Of a stretch of 64,000 bases of DNA, positions 1 through 14,400 are shown piece after piece; the stretch's first letter is position 1; every line of letters starts with the position of its first letter. The notes below the pieces were generated by a model, which did not search any database, was not told the origin of the DNA, and worked only from the letters and a program-made list of their open reading frames with translations. This DNA comes from Apus apus (Eukaryota > Chordata > Aves > Apodiformes > Apodidae): NCBI RefSeq assembly GCF_020740795.1, contig NC_067304.1, forward strand, positions 5,694,056 to 5,758,055, given 5' to 3'. The position numbers were made by a program, and so were the translations under genes.

Positions 1-3000
1 GCACACACACAATCCCAAGGCTCATTGCAGGGAGGGCATCTGATACATCAGGAACAGAAAAGAAACAAAGAGCGATAATTATGGGCCCGTGTGATGGTTC
101 CACCCTTTCGTGGTCTCTCCTCCCAGCCCAGCATTGTGAGCTGCAGGGGGAGGGCAGCTCGCCCTGGGCTTTGGCAGGAGGGAGGCAGCTGCTGGCCACT
201 CATTTAGTAACTCCAGATTGTGAACGGTAAAATTGTAACCAGAAATAAAACGCACGCTGTGTGTTCAAAGGTGAAAGCTCCGAGTGTTCTCAGCAGTGAT
301 GTCGGGTCACGGCAGATCCTCCTGACAACAGCTCTGCACGGAGCAGAACAGCTTCCCTACTGCTGCAGCAAGAGCCTGCAGGAACTTTGGGGTCTGGGCT
401 CCTACCTTTCAATAGACAAGTCAGTATTTTAGTGAATGCAAAAGTTAAACCCATGTAGAATAGCTTGTACCTGGAAGCAGGTGGTGCACAAACGAGAGGC
501 AGCTAACCTAGATGGGGGCCCGTTTTCCTCACAAGAATTTTTTTACCAATAAAGTCCCATTTACAAAACCTTGCTATTACCCAGGTGTCCTAGCCGGTAC
601 AAACACGTGGCTGCAGGGGATTGGAGACACTTCCACTGCTGCTGCATGTGAATCATTGTGGCAATCACAGTACTCAGTGCATTTCTCCTCCTTGCAATTC
701 CAAGCAGTAGCTCTTATTCCTGCCAAGGACCCAAGCACAGAGACTGCCCAGCTGCATTCTTCACTGGGTCTGTGAAAGATCTCCTGGCCAGGGACCAGCT
801 CAGGTCACCTACAAGGTCTCTGGTAGAACCAGAGCCCAGTCCTGGGCTAGTGACCAAGGGAGGGATAACTGAAGATACCACCCTTGCAGCAGTGCTCCCC
901 AGAAGTTTTTGGGGCCACCCCTTGCTGAACACTCCCCTGGCTCTGCACACCTCAGGTGGTCTGAGGGAGGGGACTTTCCCCTGCAGATGTCACAACTGTG
1001 GATAGGGTCAGACAGCAGCAGAGCTCCAGTGTCTGTCCAGAGGTAGGAGAGGAGAATAGGAGCCCCAGGACAGCTAGAGCAAGGCAATCAGCTGCAGGGA
1101 GTGACTGGCACCTGCTGCAAGTGAAAGGCAACAAGATGCAAGGATCAGAGGGAAGCTGAGTGCCAGCAAGTGGGATGAAGAGAGAAGATGTCCATCAAAG
1201 CACAGGCTGCAGTGACATTTACAACCTGCTTCCCTGCCTCTGAATCCACTGCTCTTAAGGAGGCACATGCAGCAGCTTCTCACACACCTCTTAAAGGCCA
1301 CAATAAAGAGGCACCAAGACTCTCTGTGAATCAAGGACTGACAAAGATGGAGAGAGAGAATTAAGCTTGTTGAACACTGGTTACAAATTACTGCCTCAGT
1401 AGCTGGATCTTCCTCTGAAAAACCTCTTAGTCTGGAAGTCACAGAAACTGGCACAATTGCTGCTTGCCCTGGATCAGAGCAAGGCTGGAAACAGCCTGGA
1501 TCCACAGGCCTGGTTAGGAAAAGGAGCATCTTCTACAAAATAGTAGCTATGGATTTTAAGCATCTCCAGAGTCAGGGTTACACAACACACAGCACCAGAG
1601 ACCCTGCCCAATCCCTGCCTTCCTCTAAGAAAACAACCACAGACAGTAGCACAGACCATCAGAATTGTTTTACACCCACATAAATGCAATTTGCTCAAAA
1701 CACCTGGAGTCTCGTTAATTTACCTGTGACATGTTGCTACACTTAATTGCCTTTGACAATTAGTAACATTTCAACACCTCCTTTAATGGCCCAATTATGA
1801 GAACACTTTTCTACCCAGCAACAGATAGAAGAAAATAGATGAGTGAACTTCCAGTGCAAAACTCCTCTGCATATATTTTAATGAAGAGCTTAAAAAAAAC
1901 AACCCCCAAAGAGGCATTGATTTGGTTTGGATCACACTGGATAGATGAGCTTCATTTGCTCTTCTTTCTGGTCCTGCCCCTCCTCATGTCCCAGCCACCA
2001 CTCCAAGAGCCACACTGTGAAATTAATTACAGGGAGAGGTGCTCAGCACTTGCCTCCCTCCATTTCTTGCACTTGATGTTTTACCGATTACTCTGTTGCC
2101 AAACAAAATGCATCCTTCATAAAACAAACCCCGTTTCCAAACGGGGAGAGGCCTGAGCAGCACAGAACCACCTCTTCCAAATGCACCAGCTCCTGCTTCC
2201 TCTCCTCCTGGCCAACCTCTCTCAGAAATAAGCAGGTAACTTCAGATGCTGCACTTCAGGCTGGGCACAAATGCTGGATTTAACAACACTGAGCAGAAGA
2301 GAGAGTGGGGGAGCCTTCCTGCTGCTTTTAAGTGTGAAAAATCCCTGCTGAGAAACACTGCGGAGCTCAGATGTGAGAAGAGAGTGAGGGGGAGCCCGAG
2401 GGGCCCAGCCCCCCCTGCAGGTAATGGCAAGTTCCTGACTGGCCCATCCTGCCCCAGCAGAGGTGGCACCAGTGCCCTGCGGAACAGAAGCCAAGCTTTG
2501 CTCACATCTGCAGCCCCGCAAGGAGCATCAGGATTTTCTGCGCTTTGCTTCTCCTGCTGCTCACACCTTTTCAAGTCCAGTTCCCTCCCCAGAGACTCTC
2601 AGCCCAGCAGCAGGATTCACCCTCCACGCCCTGCAACGCTGTTGCCAGCTCCTGATTCCTTTCAGGTCTCTGCTGAGCACCACGCTCCCTCTCCCTCTGG
2701 TACCTGCATTTCTCCTCCGCTGGATTTACTTGGTTTTGTGAAGTATGTTGAGCTTCAGAGGTCTGATTTCTCCACCAGTATCAATCACTGCATCCCCACT
2801 GATACAGCCAAGCAAGCCCACCTTGCACACCAGGAACATCCCACAAGTGCTTTTGCTAAAAGCTTTCCAGCCACGTCTTGAGGGGACTGTGGCTCTCACA
2901 CCACCAGCATGACAACTACTGCTCTTTTGTGGTCCCTTTAACCAGCAGCTCCCAAATTGTCTGGGTCAGGACACCATCCAGATGCTGATCCCAGATGGCT

Positions 3001-4338
3001 GGGCACTGACAGCTCCCGTGGGGCTGGGTGGGACCCCAGACTCGCTGCTGTTTCATCCCTTTGATGTGGTTTTAGCAGCAGATAAAGGGGGGAGAACTTG
3101 CCATCCAAGATGGGGGGTGTGGAATTATAATGACCCATTTCCACCTCTGCTGGTAGTTTTCTCTGCTGGATATTCTCCTTACAAGTGCTCCAAGGCCCAG
3201 GAGAGCAGCCCAGTGCATCCCCACTGCCCCCCTTGCAGGGATCTTACCCTGCTCCCTCTCCCTCCTGCTGTCCAAACTAGGAGCAAGTCAGAAGAAATCC
3301 CACCAGCCACAAACCCATCCCAAGCTGGCTTCTCCAAAAGAGCCAGGGTAGTCTTCATGCTGGATAGAGCTTGTGAATAAAACAGTGTTTTATTCTACCA
3401 CTACTACATTTTGATTGAATAGCATTTTGTCTACACAGGAGCAGACACATTCCTGGAAGTAATTGGTTTTCCACATCTGCTTTCCTTTCTAATTGGACTA
3501 ATTACTTCAGTGTAGGATCATGTTCACTACTCTCCAGAAAGCAAGAAACCTTGATTTACAGTGAGAAGAGCAGCAATTAGAGAGAATTAATTCATATGGC
3601 AACATCTAAATAAATCATATTATGAGAAGACAGCAATGTAATTATTGTGACTGGTGACTCCCTTGTGGAGGAACATCATCCTCAAGTCTAAATCAAGCAG
3701 CCCAGTTCTCTGAGGAATCCACCACAGCTCCAGTTTCATAAAGCATGTACTACCAATTTTATTTAAGACCTAATTGAGGTGCATTGACAAAACCAATAGG
3801 CTCCAACACTCCTCAGGCAGCTGAGAAAAACCATCAAATCCTTAACAACTTTGTGTTTGTCCTCTGAATCAAGTGTGTGTTCAACAGCCATGGATAACAT
3901 ATCCAAACAGCAGCTTCCAACCAAAGATGCATTGATTTTATGAGACTAATACACTCCATGATGAGTCATGGAAGATATTTTATATCTCCTTACTCTCCAA
4001 ACCCAGTCCACCCCGTCCAGACTGTCAATTACAAGGCACAGTGAAGAGAACATCCAGAACTGCAGGGTTTCAGAAGATGATCCTGCCCTTTACATTGATA
4101 ATTTATCTTCCTTCTTATACACCAGCAGTCTGGCCCTACCTTCTTGATCAGACACTTCTTTGCTACTGAGCAAGCACTGAAACCATTTTACCAAGGCAGA
4201 ACTCCCTCCACCTGCTCATTATTAGTTCTGTCCTTAATATCAGTCTCATCAAGTCACTGAGAACTTCAGTGTTCCCCTCACAAGTGCCTCAGGCTAAGGC
4301 AAACACTGTGCTCTTCTCACCTAGTGCTTTGCTTCCAG

Positions 4339-4380
4339 AAAAAAAAAAAAACAACAAAAACCAACAACAAAAAACACAAA
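4339..4380. repeat. A-rich simple sequence
   Basis: A run of 13 A is followed by CAA/AAC-type low-complexity sequence. It could be a poly(A) remnant of an old retroposed sequence, but no element body is recognisable next to it. Confidence 0.7.
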
Positions 4381-7300
4381 AGCCCTGGTTTTGGGGAGCA
4401 AGAGATAATTTCCACACAGAAACCAGAACATACTGAATTTTCTGTGCAAGAGCTCCATGGCTTAGAGTCTGCCATCCCCAGAGCTGGCTCTGGGCATGGA
4501 GGCAGAATAACCCAGTGCTCCACCTCAGGTAATTAGTTCTCTTAACCAGGTCATTCTGTTTACAGACTGTGTCTCTGTACAACTCCCTGAGTTGGCAGTG
4601 GGCACTGCCCATTTCAGAGCCAATCACCACTTCCACATGTTGGATAGTCCCAGTGTCTTACCCTGCCACACGACATGCAACAACACGACAAGAATTAGCA
4701 TGATATGATGTTATATTTTATGTCCACAACCTGACATCATAAATCCCTTCCACCAGAAATCCAGGTTTCACATCCAAACAATCACTTTCTTTTAGCAAAT
4801 GCCTGATCCTTTAGGAATTGGGGTGATAAATGGTCAGCTCAGATAGGTGGAAACATTCCCATCTCCACTTGCCATTCCTTTGCCACAGCAGACAAACACA
4901 ACCATCAGTTACAGCTCCTGCTTGCCACACAAGGCTCCATGACTTGGAGGAAAAGGTGGTTAACACTAAGCCTAGAACACACCAAAGCTTGTGGTGTTGT
5001 GGTTTAAGCATACATGTTTAGGAGCCTTAGCTCCTTCTGGTTTGAAATCCTGCTATTCAGATCTTCTCCCCTCCCCTGCATCTCTGATTTTTATTTTTTT
5101 AAATCAAGAAATAAAACCAAATAAAAATGAAGTATGCTCTGAGAGTTGCTCTAGACCCTCAGATATTTACATGCATAAGGTAAGAATCCTCTGGGCTGGA
5201 TTCCCTGCAGCCCATCATCTGGAGGCCACTTATGTACAGAAGTGCAGAAGGGGTGTAAAATGCTGCCCCCCCAGACCAGCTGTTTTCTGTACTCCCAGTG
5301 TGAGGGCCACAGCTGGTAGAAATCTGGGCTTCAGTGGCAGCAAAAAACTCAGCAGCTCAGAGCTGAGCTCACCTCTGCAAATCCCCACAGAAAAGATTAA
5401 ACAAAACTAGCCCACTTGACTTCCTTTCATTTTTATACCAATATTTGTTGCATTATCCTGGCCTAGAAACAGAATAATGGAAAAGCTGATCTAATTACTT
5501 TGGAAGCATTGAAGAAAGTAGAGATTTTTAATTTACTTTAGCCCTATAAATCCATAACAAAAATACAGATGTGTAATTATGAGAAGTCCTAAAGAAAATT
5601 GAGACAAGAGGAACCACATGCACATTAAACAAAAAGATGTACAAAAATAAACATTCTAGTATCATAACAATGTAAGGACTAGTTTGAAGGTAAGTAGAAC
5701 ACTAATAATTCACAGCCATTCTTTTATCATTGTTCAGTTGAAGGTTGAGAAGATTTTAAAACTGCAATTATCAACAATAGATTTGCACTGAAATAAGCTT
5801 CTCTGCTTTATTTCCCACCCCTCTCCCCTCCTCCTCCTAAATAAAGAGGTGGAAGCAACATCTTTAATACAACAAAGAAAGATCTTTTCCAAGAAGTGTC
5901 CTTGTAATCAGATCCAGCAAGTAAGGAAGAAAAGCAGAACCCTCCTCTTTGGGCATTTCTTAAAAACCAAACCAACTGGGAAATCATCTTTGTGTCAGGT
6001 TGTTCAAGTAAGAAAGTAGGAGAAACTTTTGCCCCACCCACTATTTAGCCACGGTGACATCTTTGTATCTTTTGACTCCTTTTGGCCAAGTTTGTGATCT
6101 CTCCTTGTGGGCCACTCTCACCAGAGGAAATCTTGCACAATTGGGAGCAGTGGAAAGAAATAAAAAATAGATCTGAGAAAGAAGACTGAGCAGGAGCAGG
6201 CAGGGAGGGGTTTGCCTGCACCTTCTCCCACCCCTCAGCCTCCTCCAGGCAGACCAGCCACAGCCCTTCTGATGATCATTTACCCCCCTTTCATAACTTG
6301 AGAAATTTAAAATTAATTTTCCAGTAAAGGTAACACAGGCAAGTTACTACCTGCTCTGGGTTTGTTTTTCTTTTCTGGTGCTTTCTTCCACTAGTCTCCT
6401 AATAACCATGGATTAATGAACAATTACAAGGCTTCCTTCTTACCACCATGTAATTCCAAGAAAGAAGAGCATCTTTCTGGAACATCATGCTTGAAAAACA
6501 AAGGAAAGATTTGACTGTCAAGTCACTGATGTTCCCTCTTCACTTAAAAGCTTTCTAATTTACTTACAAATTATAGTGTTTTTAATGCAAATGAAGCACT
6601 AGAGAACATTCTTTCCTTCCCCCAGATTAGAAAGAACCAAATTGACCAAGAAAGCCAAACATAGAATCTGGACGCAATGAATATTTAAAATAATGAGCCT
6701 GTTTAATTATTCTGATTGGTGAAGTATGAGGTTATTAAATGCCTCTGAACTGATGACAGGGTTTGAGCATATGGTTTTGCTTTCTGAACACAGAGAAAAC
6801 GTTTTCTGATACTCTGTGTTCCAGTATTCTTTGTTGAATTAACTATGGGGACGAAATCCAGCTACACGTGCTCAGAGGCCTTTGGGAAATATCTCTTGCT
6901 TCAGAAGCAAATACCACAGAGTGGAAGGCAGAGGCACTCAGGAAAGAGCAAAGGGGAGCACAAAATCAAGCCGTTTCTGCAAGGCTCCCTGGCTCACCCC
7001 AGCTACCAAAGAAAAACAAAGCCCATTCAGTTCTGCTTTGGCTCCAACATCTCCCCAGATTCACATCTGCCTCCTACGTGTCCACTTTGACACACAGGAA
7101 AACCCTAAACCACAGGGACTTGTTTGCACAACTTGGTATCTCGTACTTGAAACATCCTTAATACTTAATGACTGAGCACAGGGTGACTGCCTCTGCCCTC
7201 TGACGTGCACTGAGAAAAGCCAGAACCCAATGGAGAAATTCATTGTTCTTGAGCTTTTTGGTATTAATTCCCATTCCCCTGGGGTCCTGTGTTCTGGCTC

Positions 7301-7976
7301 AGTGTGCACCTGACTCCCACCTCCTGCACCACACCAACTGCTTCTGTTCCCTCAAGGAGAAAGCTGGAAGCAGCAAAACACAAACCAGGGATAATTACCT
7401 TGTCAACATCTTTCCTTGAGCCAGCTCAAAGGAACAGTTGGGGAATCATCTAAATTAAGCTCCCCCTTCCATTGCCTCTTACAGTCAATGCCCTGATGCA
7501 CCACATGAAGAACATTTGAACCTCAAGCCCAAGGCAGGTGCTCTGAGATGGTCCAGGCAAGGATGGAGAGCAGGCAGGATCACCTGGGCTCCTAAAGACC
7601 AGTCTGGAAACAGCTTCAGTTGCTGAGCAGATTTCTCCATTATTTTGCCAAGGTGATTTTTTTGGGGTTTAAATCTTTACAATGAATGTCTTGTTGAGAA
7701 TGTTTCAGAGAAGCCTGATGCCCAAGGGCAGGAGCCAGACCCTTCCCCAGAGACCAGGACCCTCAGCTGCTTTGCTGGTGACACCACGACACTCCCCACC
7801 ATGGGCAGAGCCACCTGCACCTGAAGCCAGGTCTGCTGTGGTCCCCACACCACTCTACTGGTGAAAGACCCTCATGCAGCTCCCACTGAGCCTCCCCCCT
7901 GCCCCAGGGGCTGGCAAATCCCCTTCAGAACAAAAAATAGAATATTCCAGCCTCTACCTACATGAGCTACTAAATG

Positions 7977-7989
7977 AAAAAAAAAAAAA
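7977..7989. repeat. Poly(A) tract, 13 bases
   Basis: Thirteen consecutive A bases are followed by ACAACACAAAAC-like low-complexity sequence. No flanking target-site duplication or element body was recognised. Confidence 0.7.
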
Positions 7990-8416
7990 CACAACACAAA
8001 ACCTACAAAAGCCAACTAAGCAAACAAAAAGGAGATAAAAGCAGTTTGCTTTAAGGCAGCAGCTTTTCTGAAAGCCCACAGTAAATCTTTAAGATTATCA
8101 ATAATGAACACATTCAATGGGGTTTTTTTCGTCTTCTTTTAAATCGTTTCTTCCAGTGGAAAAAAATCAGTCTGGGGGGCTGTTCATATGCAAGCTGCAT
8201 TTATTATCAAGGGATTGAGACTGCTGGAGACAGAGAGAAGCAAAATGAGCCTCGACAAGGCTTGGGGGAAAAAAAGCACACTGCCACTTTATAGTCCTTC
8301 CTCCACCTATTTGTCACGGCACCCCAGTAACGAGCACTGGAATTCATCTCTCTCTAATGACACTCACAGTGGTAGATGTTTTCCCAAATTTAGTCAAGCG
8401 ACAATACAAAGTCTTT

Positions 8417-8440
8417 AATATGCAAAGGAGTCCTTTGTGT
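8417..8440 (+). promoter_or_regulatory. Candidate composite POU/SOX site
   Basis: The octamer-type word ATGCAAA (8420-8426) is followed five bases later by the SOX/HMG-type word CCTTTGT (8432-8438). The surrounding 8.15-8.45 kb block is free of repeats. Motif identity is seen directly; function as an enhancer is inference and such words also arise by chance. Confidence 0.25.
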
Positions 8441-11400
8441 AGCTCACCATAACTTTGGTGTCTTGTCATGCCTTACAGAAATTTCAGGAGAAACAAATTG
8501 CAATAATCATAGGAGTGAACAAGTTGGAAGAAACATGTCAGGGCAATAATGAAATCCTCTGCTGATTTTTGTGTATGTGTAGACATACATTACATAAAGC
8601 TAAACGTAGCCCCACGAGTTTCTTGTAAATCACAGTAATTCAGCCCTGTGAGACCACATACATGTCCCACACCCAAGCAGCAGTAAACAGAGCTGCCAGT
8701 CACCCCAAGTCTCACCTGCCTCAACTACAAGTTTTGTGCCTTGAGCTCCATCTTTTATTCCTGTCACATTAATATTTTCCTCAGCTACCAAGGCAGTATG
8801 AAACACTTCACTCCTGCTCTTTGCATATGTCAGATATTAGCACACTTAGAAACCAAGAGGACTCCCTTGCAGGACTGTTTCCAAGCCACAGCAGAAGCAG
8901 AGCTGCCAACCTTCACACTGTGCAAAGCACAAGCTGGGCCCTTAAACGAGGAGATGGGCTTTGCAGTCATGGGATGGAGAGAAGAAACACATTGGACATT
9001 TTAATGGCTTCTTTGCCTTTAGGCTGCTACCTGTGCTCTCATGCTCTCAGCCCTCTGCATACCAGTGGCAAAGTGCAGCACAAACTGGTGTCAGCGAGCA
9101 GGCTGCCTGTGAAAAGGATGAACTTGGAACAATCAAACACAAGACAGAGGGGAGAAAAGTGTGGGTGCTCCTGTATGTGTGTAAAATACCACTGTGACTG
9201 TAACAACAACTTGGTGTCATTGTTCTTCCAAGGACCCCCCCCCGATCTGCCTGTCCCCACTGCACTGGGTGACACCAGCAAATGTCAAACCCCTCTCAGA
9301 GAGAGGGGTCCTGAGGTTCAGGTAAATGCTGCTCGCCCACCAGCACACTACACTGATCAGTGCATGCTAAATTCTCACAACTTGCCACTGATGTTGCTCC
9401 CAGCATTCCCAACCAGCCAGCAGCATGGCTTCCTTCTCTCTTAAAAGCAAAACGACACTCGCCTCCCAGCCTCAAACCATTATGTTAGAAAACCCTCCTG
9501 GCTACAACCATTAGATTAGAAGAACACATCATTTTCTCCTGATAATTTTTAATTGATCACATCTCCAACACGGGTGGAGCTGCTCAGCTTGTAAGGGTCC
9601 TCATCAAAGAGTGCCCCATTTGTTTGTGATTTCTCTAGGGCACCTTTTAAACTATTAAAATTTACAAACAACTTGATTTCTTATTAACACAGTTTCTTAA
9701 TTGCTTCCATGGGAAAAGAGTCAAGTTATTTGCATCTTCTTTCTCAGGGCTCCAGGGCTTCAGTGCAAGCATTTAAGGATAAGCTTTGAAATGAAGCAGC
9801 AGCAGAAGTGCTGCTCCAGCCCCAGCCCAGCTTTTGGTGCTGGGGTGCAAATGGAGCCGTTTCTCCTCCTGGCTTGCTTGGATACCTGCACATCCCATCT
9901 TAAAACTCTTTGAGGCTGATGACTTTGACAAATAAAGGGTGGTTCTTGGGCATGTTCCTGGGCAAGAAGTTACTGGCAGCTTATTGTCAAGCCAGCTTTC
10001 CTGTCCCCCCACATATGCCAAAAACTGCAAACAAGGGCAACACCAGAGACCTCCATCTGTCCTTCCAGAGACCTTCAGCTCTGGAATTGGACAGCCAGAG
10101 GTAATGCTCCAGGAGATGGCCTGCCCCATTTACATCTACAGAAGACCCGTGATCACAAAAGCCAGAGTGGATCTCTCAGGCACATCACAGGGACCTCACA
10201 GCCAAGTACATTCTTATTCCAACCAAGTACCTCATCATTTTAATGTGCTAATCAAATCTGCAGCTCAGGACTGAAGCCTCTGCATTCATCATCAATTTGA
10301 GAGGAACCTATTATTTAGGTTCAGAAAATGACTTGCTAAACACAATCAAGTATTACTTTTCTGAAGTCTTTATAACCCAAGTGCTGTCAGTGCCAGAGCC
10401 TGACACAGCTCCCCAGCAGCTGCTGCTGCAGGTGCCCTGGGCAGGCAGCAGGGACAGGACAAGCCTCTCAAGAGCCACCAGAAAGGCTTTATCTTGCCTC
10501 AGCCTGACTCTTCCCTTAGAGTGCCCAGTTAAGCAGACACTCCAGCCAGGCCATTAGACCAGTTTCAGCATTTTCTCTCAGCTAGAGGCCCCTTCAAGAC
10601 CCTGCACCCCACTCCCAGGGGGGCTGTGACATCCCCCCCAGCAGCGCAGCCTCTGCTCCCGTGCTCAGCAGAGCTGAAACCTTCCCCAGCTTTTTCCCAG
10701 TGGGGAGCTTGAAGGGGGAGATCCAAGAGAATAGGAAAACATGCTGCCAGCTATTGAAAAACATCCCCATGAGGCTTCTGACGGCCTTCAGAGGCCAAGG
10801 GACATATTTCTTTATCTCACCAGACAGACTCAACCTGATGTATTTGGAAATGGGATCAGGAAAAGGCAGCAGCAAAAGACCCACACAGCACCTGCCAAAG
10901 GAGGCTGCTCAGACCGACCATCCTCACCCCAAACCATAGTTCCCCAGAGGCTCGCAAACAGTTTAAGCTTCTGCTCAAAGTTTTTCAACAGCAAATTGTG
11001 TCTCTCCAACAGAAACGCTTGTAGAGAGAATTGCATTTCACAGTGCGTTTCTATGCAGGAGAGACACCCAGCAGGGCTTCTGGATCCATCAGCTGTGGGA
11101 ACAGATTTAAAGGAAGTACCTACATCTGAAATGGAAATCCCCAACTCCTCCCACACATTTTCCATGAAGAACAAGCACTGCTCCAGTTGGTCCCTTGCAC
11201 GCACTCTCAGTCAAAAACTCCCAACAAACGGCACCTCATTTACCACAAACTGCTACATTTCACAAATGCACTTTACATACAAAGCCTGAAGTATAAACAC
11301 CAGAGCTATATTGAAACTGGATATTACCCAAGAGTCATGAGTCTATTTCTTGGCTTGAAATATCACTGGGAAATATAAAGGGATCCTTTTAGTTAATACT

Positions 11401-14400
11401 CGTTGTTATTCAGTCTATCATTAACAGCAACTGCACACACTTTGATCGATGGGTTGGGAAGAGGCTTCATCTCATTTTATTGCTGATACCACAACTAGTT
11501 GCCAAACTTTTCTTGGTCCTGATAATTAGATCCTGTTAGTCTAGCATCTGTTTCTGCTCCAGCACCAAGTGAAGAGGTGTTTTCATGCACAAGTGGGGGG
11601 TCTGTATCTAGGAGAGCAGGGCTATCTGAGCAGACTTCCCAAAAAACTTGAGTGGGCAGGAAAAGCTGCCTGCACAAGGGGAAAAAATACTTGTTTTTTT
11701 CCTCCCCAATCTGGACCAAATTTCATTAGATAACCTTTGCAGAACATGAAATTGCTCATCTTCCTTCCAGCACAGATAAAAACTCATATGTAACATTACG
11801 TCTCCTGCTGATGAGAACAGAATTGCTCCAGGTACGTTTCTGCAGCGAGGACGGGGCCATCAGGGCATGACAAAGAAAGCTGGGGCACAGAGAACCCATG
11901 GCAGGAGCCTCTCTCCAAATTCCTATCAGTTGATTCATACTTTAGCAAAACAAAGACTCTGCTGATGTCTCCTCAGGGCACAAGAAATGTTTATAAAACA
12001 CCTATTACACACAGGGATTATGAGCAATTTGGAGATTTATTTTCATATGGAAAATTGATACCATCTCTGAAAATTTAAAACATTAATTTCATGAAATGAC
12101 AGTTTTGCAATTCCTTTGTTCTAGCAGACAATGGTAAACAATGCTCCAGTGACCTCCAGTGGGGACCAGCGGAAAATACACCCATCCTCTGCTCGGTGCA
12201 GAACTCTTCGTTTGCAAAACCTGGAGCAAGGGCAGTTGGGCTGATGCCCCCGCAGAGCTGCCCAGTGTCACCGCCCGGTGAACAAGCGCTCCCAGACACC
12301 CTCCTCGGCACTTTTATCCAAGTTCAAACTAACCTTCACATCCCTGTAACATGTAGACAAGTCAGGGAAAAGCCTTCACTGTTCTGACAGCAGGACAAGG
12401 AGAGGGAGGGATTCCCATGGAGACCTTGCTGCTCTGAGCCTGGGTTCAGCTCTTCATGAGACACAGAAAACAATCGACATGAACCAACATGCCTAGAGGA
12501 AAGCACATGAAACAACTGGATGCCTGGTGCCAGGAACAAAGCAGTATTAACTCCTTATAGCTCAAGAGCATTAATCTCCTGGAAATAAGGGCACTTGTAA
12601 GTACATTCTTCATTATGGTCTAAGTTCAGAATTCTTCGACTTGTACAGACTGATAGAGCAATTAACTTGTTTTAACCTAAATGTTTAGCATCTCAAGAAA
12701 TACAAGCCATGAGAAGCCTACAAAGACACACTAACCTCTTGAATCTCTCCAGTGGAGAGGGGTTATCTGTGCCAAAGGTAAGGAACATGTGTGGTCTGCA
12801 GAGCAAGGATCATCCCCAGCAGCAGCTGCCCCTGCAAGGCTGTGCTGCATCTTGCACAAAGCAGCCTGATCCCAATGAAAACAAAAATGCTGCACAGTGG
12901 TTCAGCCCCTCTCCTGTCAACACAAGCCAAGGTCTCTTACATCAGTCTCATTACCTGGATATCTTACTAATGACTTCTGGGGGCAGACATCAATTGAAAC
13001 ACTTTTAGTCTAAGAATAATCCCCTCCCTTCCTTTTCTTGGTTGAGGTCAGGGAAGAAAAAGAGGAAGGTAATTTTTAAAGCAGAAGTCCTTATCACTAT
13101 CTGGCCCTGATGAATATGGTAAGAACTCTGTTGGTACATTAATAAATCCAATATTACAAGGTAGAACAGATAGCAGGAGGAAAGCATCAGTCATCAACAG
13201 AAACGCCCCTGATAAACTCAGAGGAATCACCTTCATGTTAAAAAGAAACAGTTAGAGAAGGGAAGAACCTGTGGCACCTAATGCATATTCTGGCCCGGAT
13301 TCAGGAGTCATTTCCCATTTGGAAAGTCAACAGGACTAAACTTACTAAAGATCTCCTGATCTCACGTTTCCAAAGCCAACATCTGGGCCCAAGACCTGCA
13401 GCAAAGTTTATCTACAAGTGGATGTCCTGGGACACCATTCCTTTTAACACACCTGGAGAAACATCCTGCACCTGCTGAGCTCCTTGGTCTGGGAGAAAAA
13501 AAGATACCAGAGGCTGTCAGGGGCTGTGCTAACTGAGATGGGCTGCAGGAGCCACACAGCCAGCCTGCTGCACTGCCCAGAGCAGGGCAGCACACACAGA
13601 CAGCTCTTCCATACCATATTCCCAAGAGGATTCACCACACACCATTTCTTTCTGATAGCACAAGAAAAACAGTTGTGCATTTTGCCTGTTCCTTTGTATC
13701 ATGAAAGAACTAACATTTCCCTAAGAAATCATTGGCTGCCCCACAACATCATTCCTTATTGAAATGAAACTTCACGGACGGGCGATTCTTCATCATGAAA
13801 AAGCCACTAACACTAGTGCAGGGCCTCTATTTGCTACTGTCTGCACAATATTAATGTAGAAGATAATATATTGGTTTGAATCAATACTTCCTTGACTTCT
13901 CCATCCATCAGCCCCCCCTCCCTTTGATCTAAGTCCTTCCATGCCCCATTCTCCCAGACTGATGAGATCACAACACCTCTTTCCAGCATGAGTGATGGTG
14001 CACAGATGTATAATTGCCCAATAAATCACACCCTCTGGATCAAAGATCTGAGATCCTCTGGGTGCAGAGGAGGCACACCAAACATCATAAAATACAATAA
14101 GCTAATTAATTACAGCAAGATTTTTACCACCTTTAGACAGGTTGAGCATTACCTGTCACATACAGATATCCTGAAAGATTCAACCAAAACCACCTCACTG
14201 AGGAATCAGGGCCTGAAACTACAAACATTTCTGGGTAGTGACTGTGGCAGCAACATGGGCAAAGGGCTCCAACACCCTCCTGCACCACCAAACCCTGAGA
14301 GCTACAAATGAGGCTGAAGCATGGCTGTTATTTCATGCCCACACAGTAGCTGCTTTAGGACCTCAAGGGCTTCCCACTGTTACAACAGAGGACTGGCTGC

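Noticed and set aside
9289-9309. Perfect 9-bp inverted repeat with 3-base loop (acccctctc / gagaggggt)
   Set aside because: Too short for a microRNA precursor and isolated from any gene or U-tract. Hairpins of this size are expected by chance in 64 kb.
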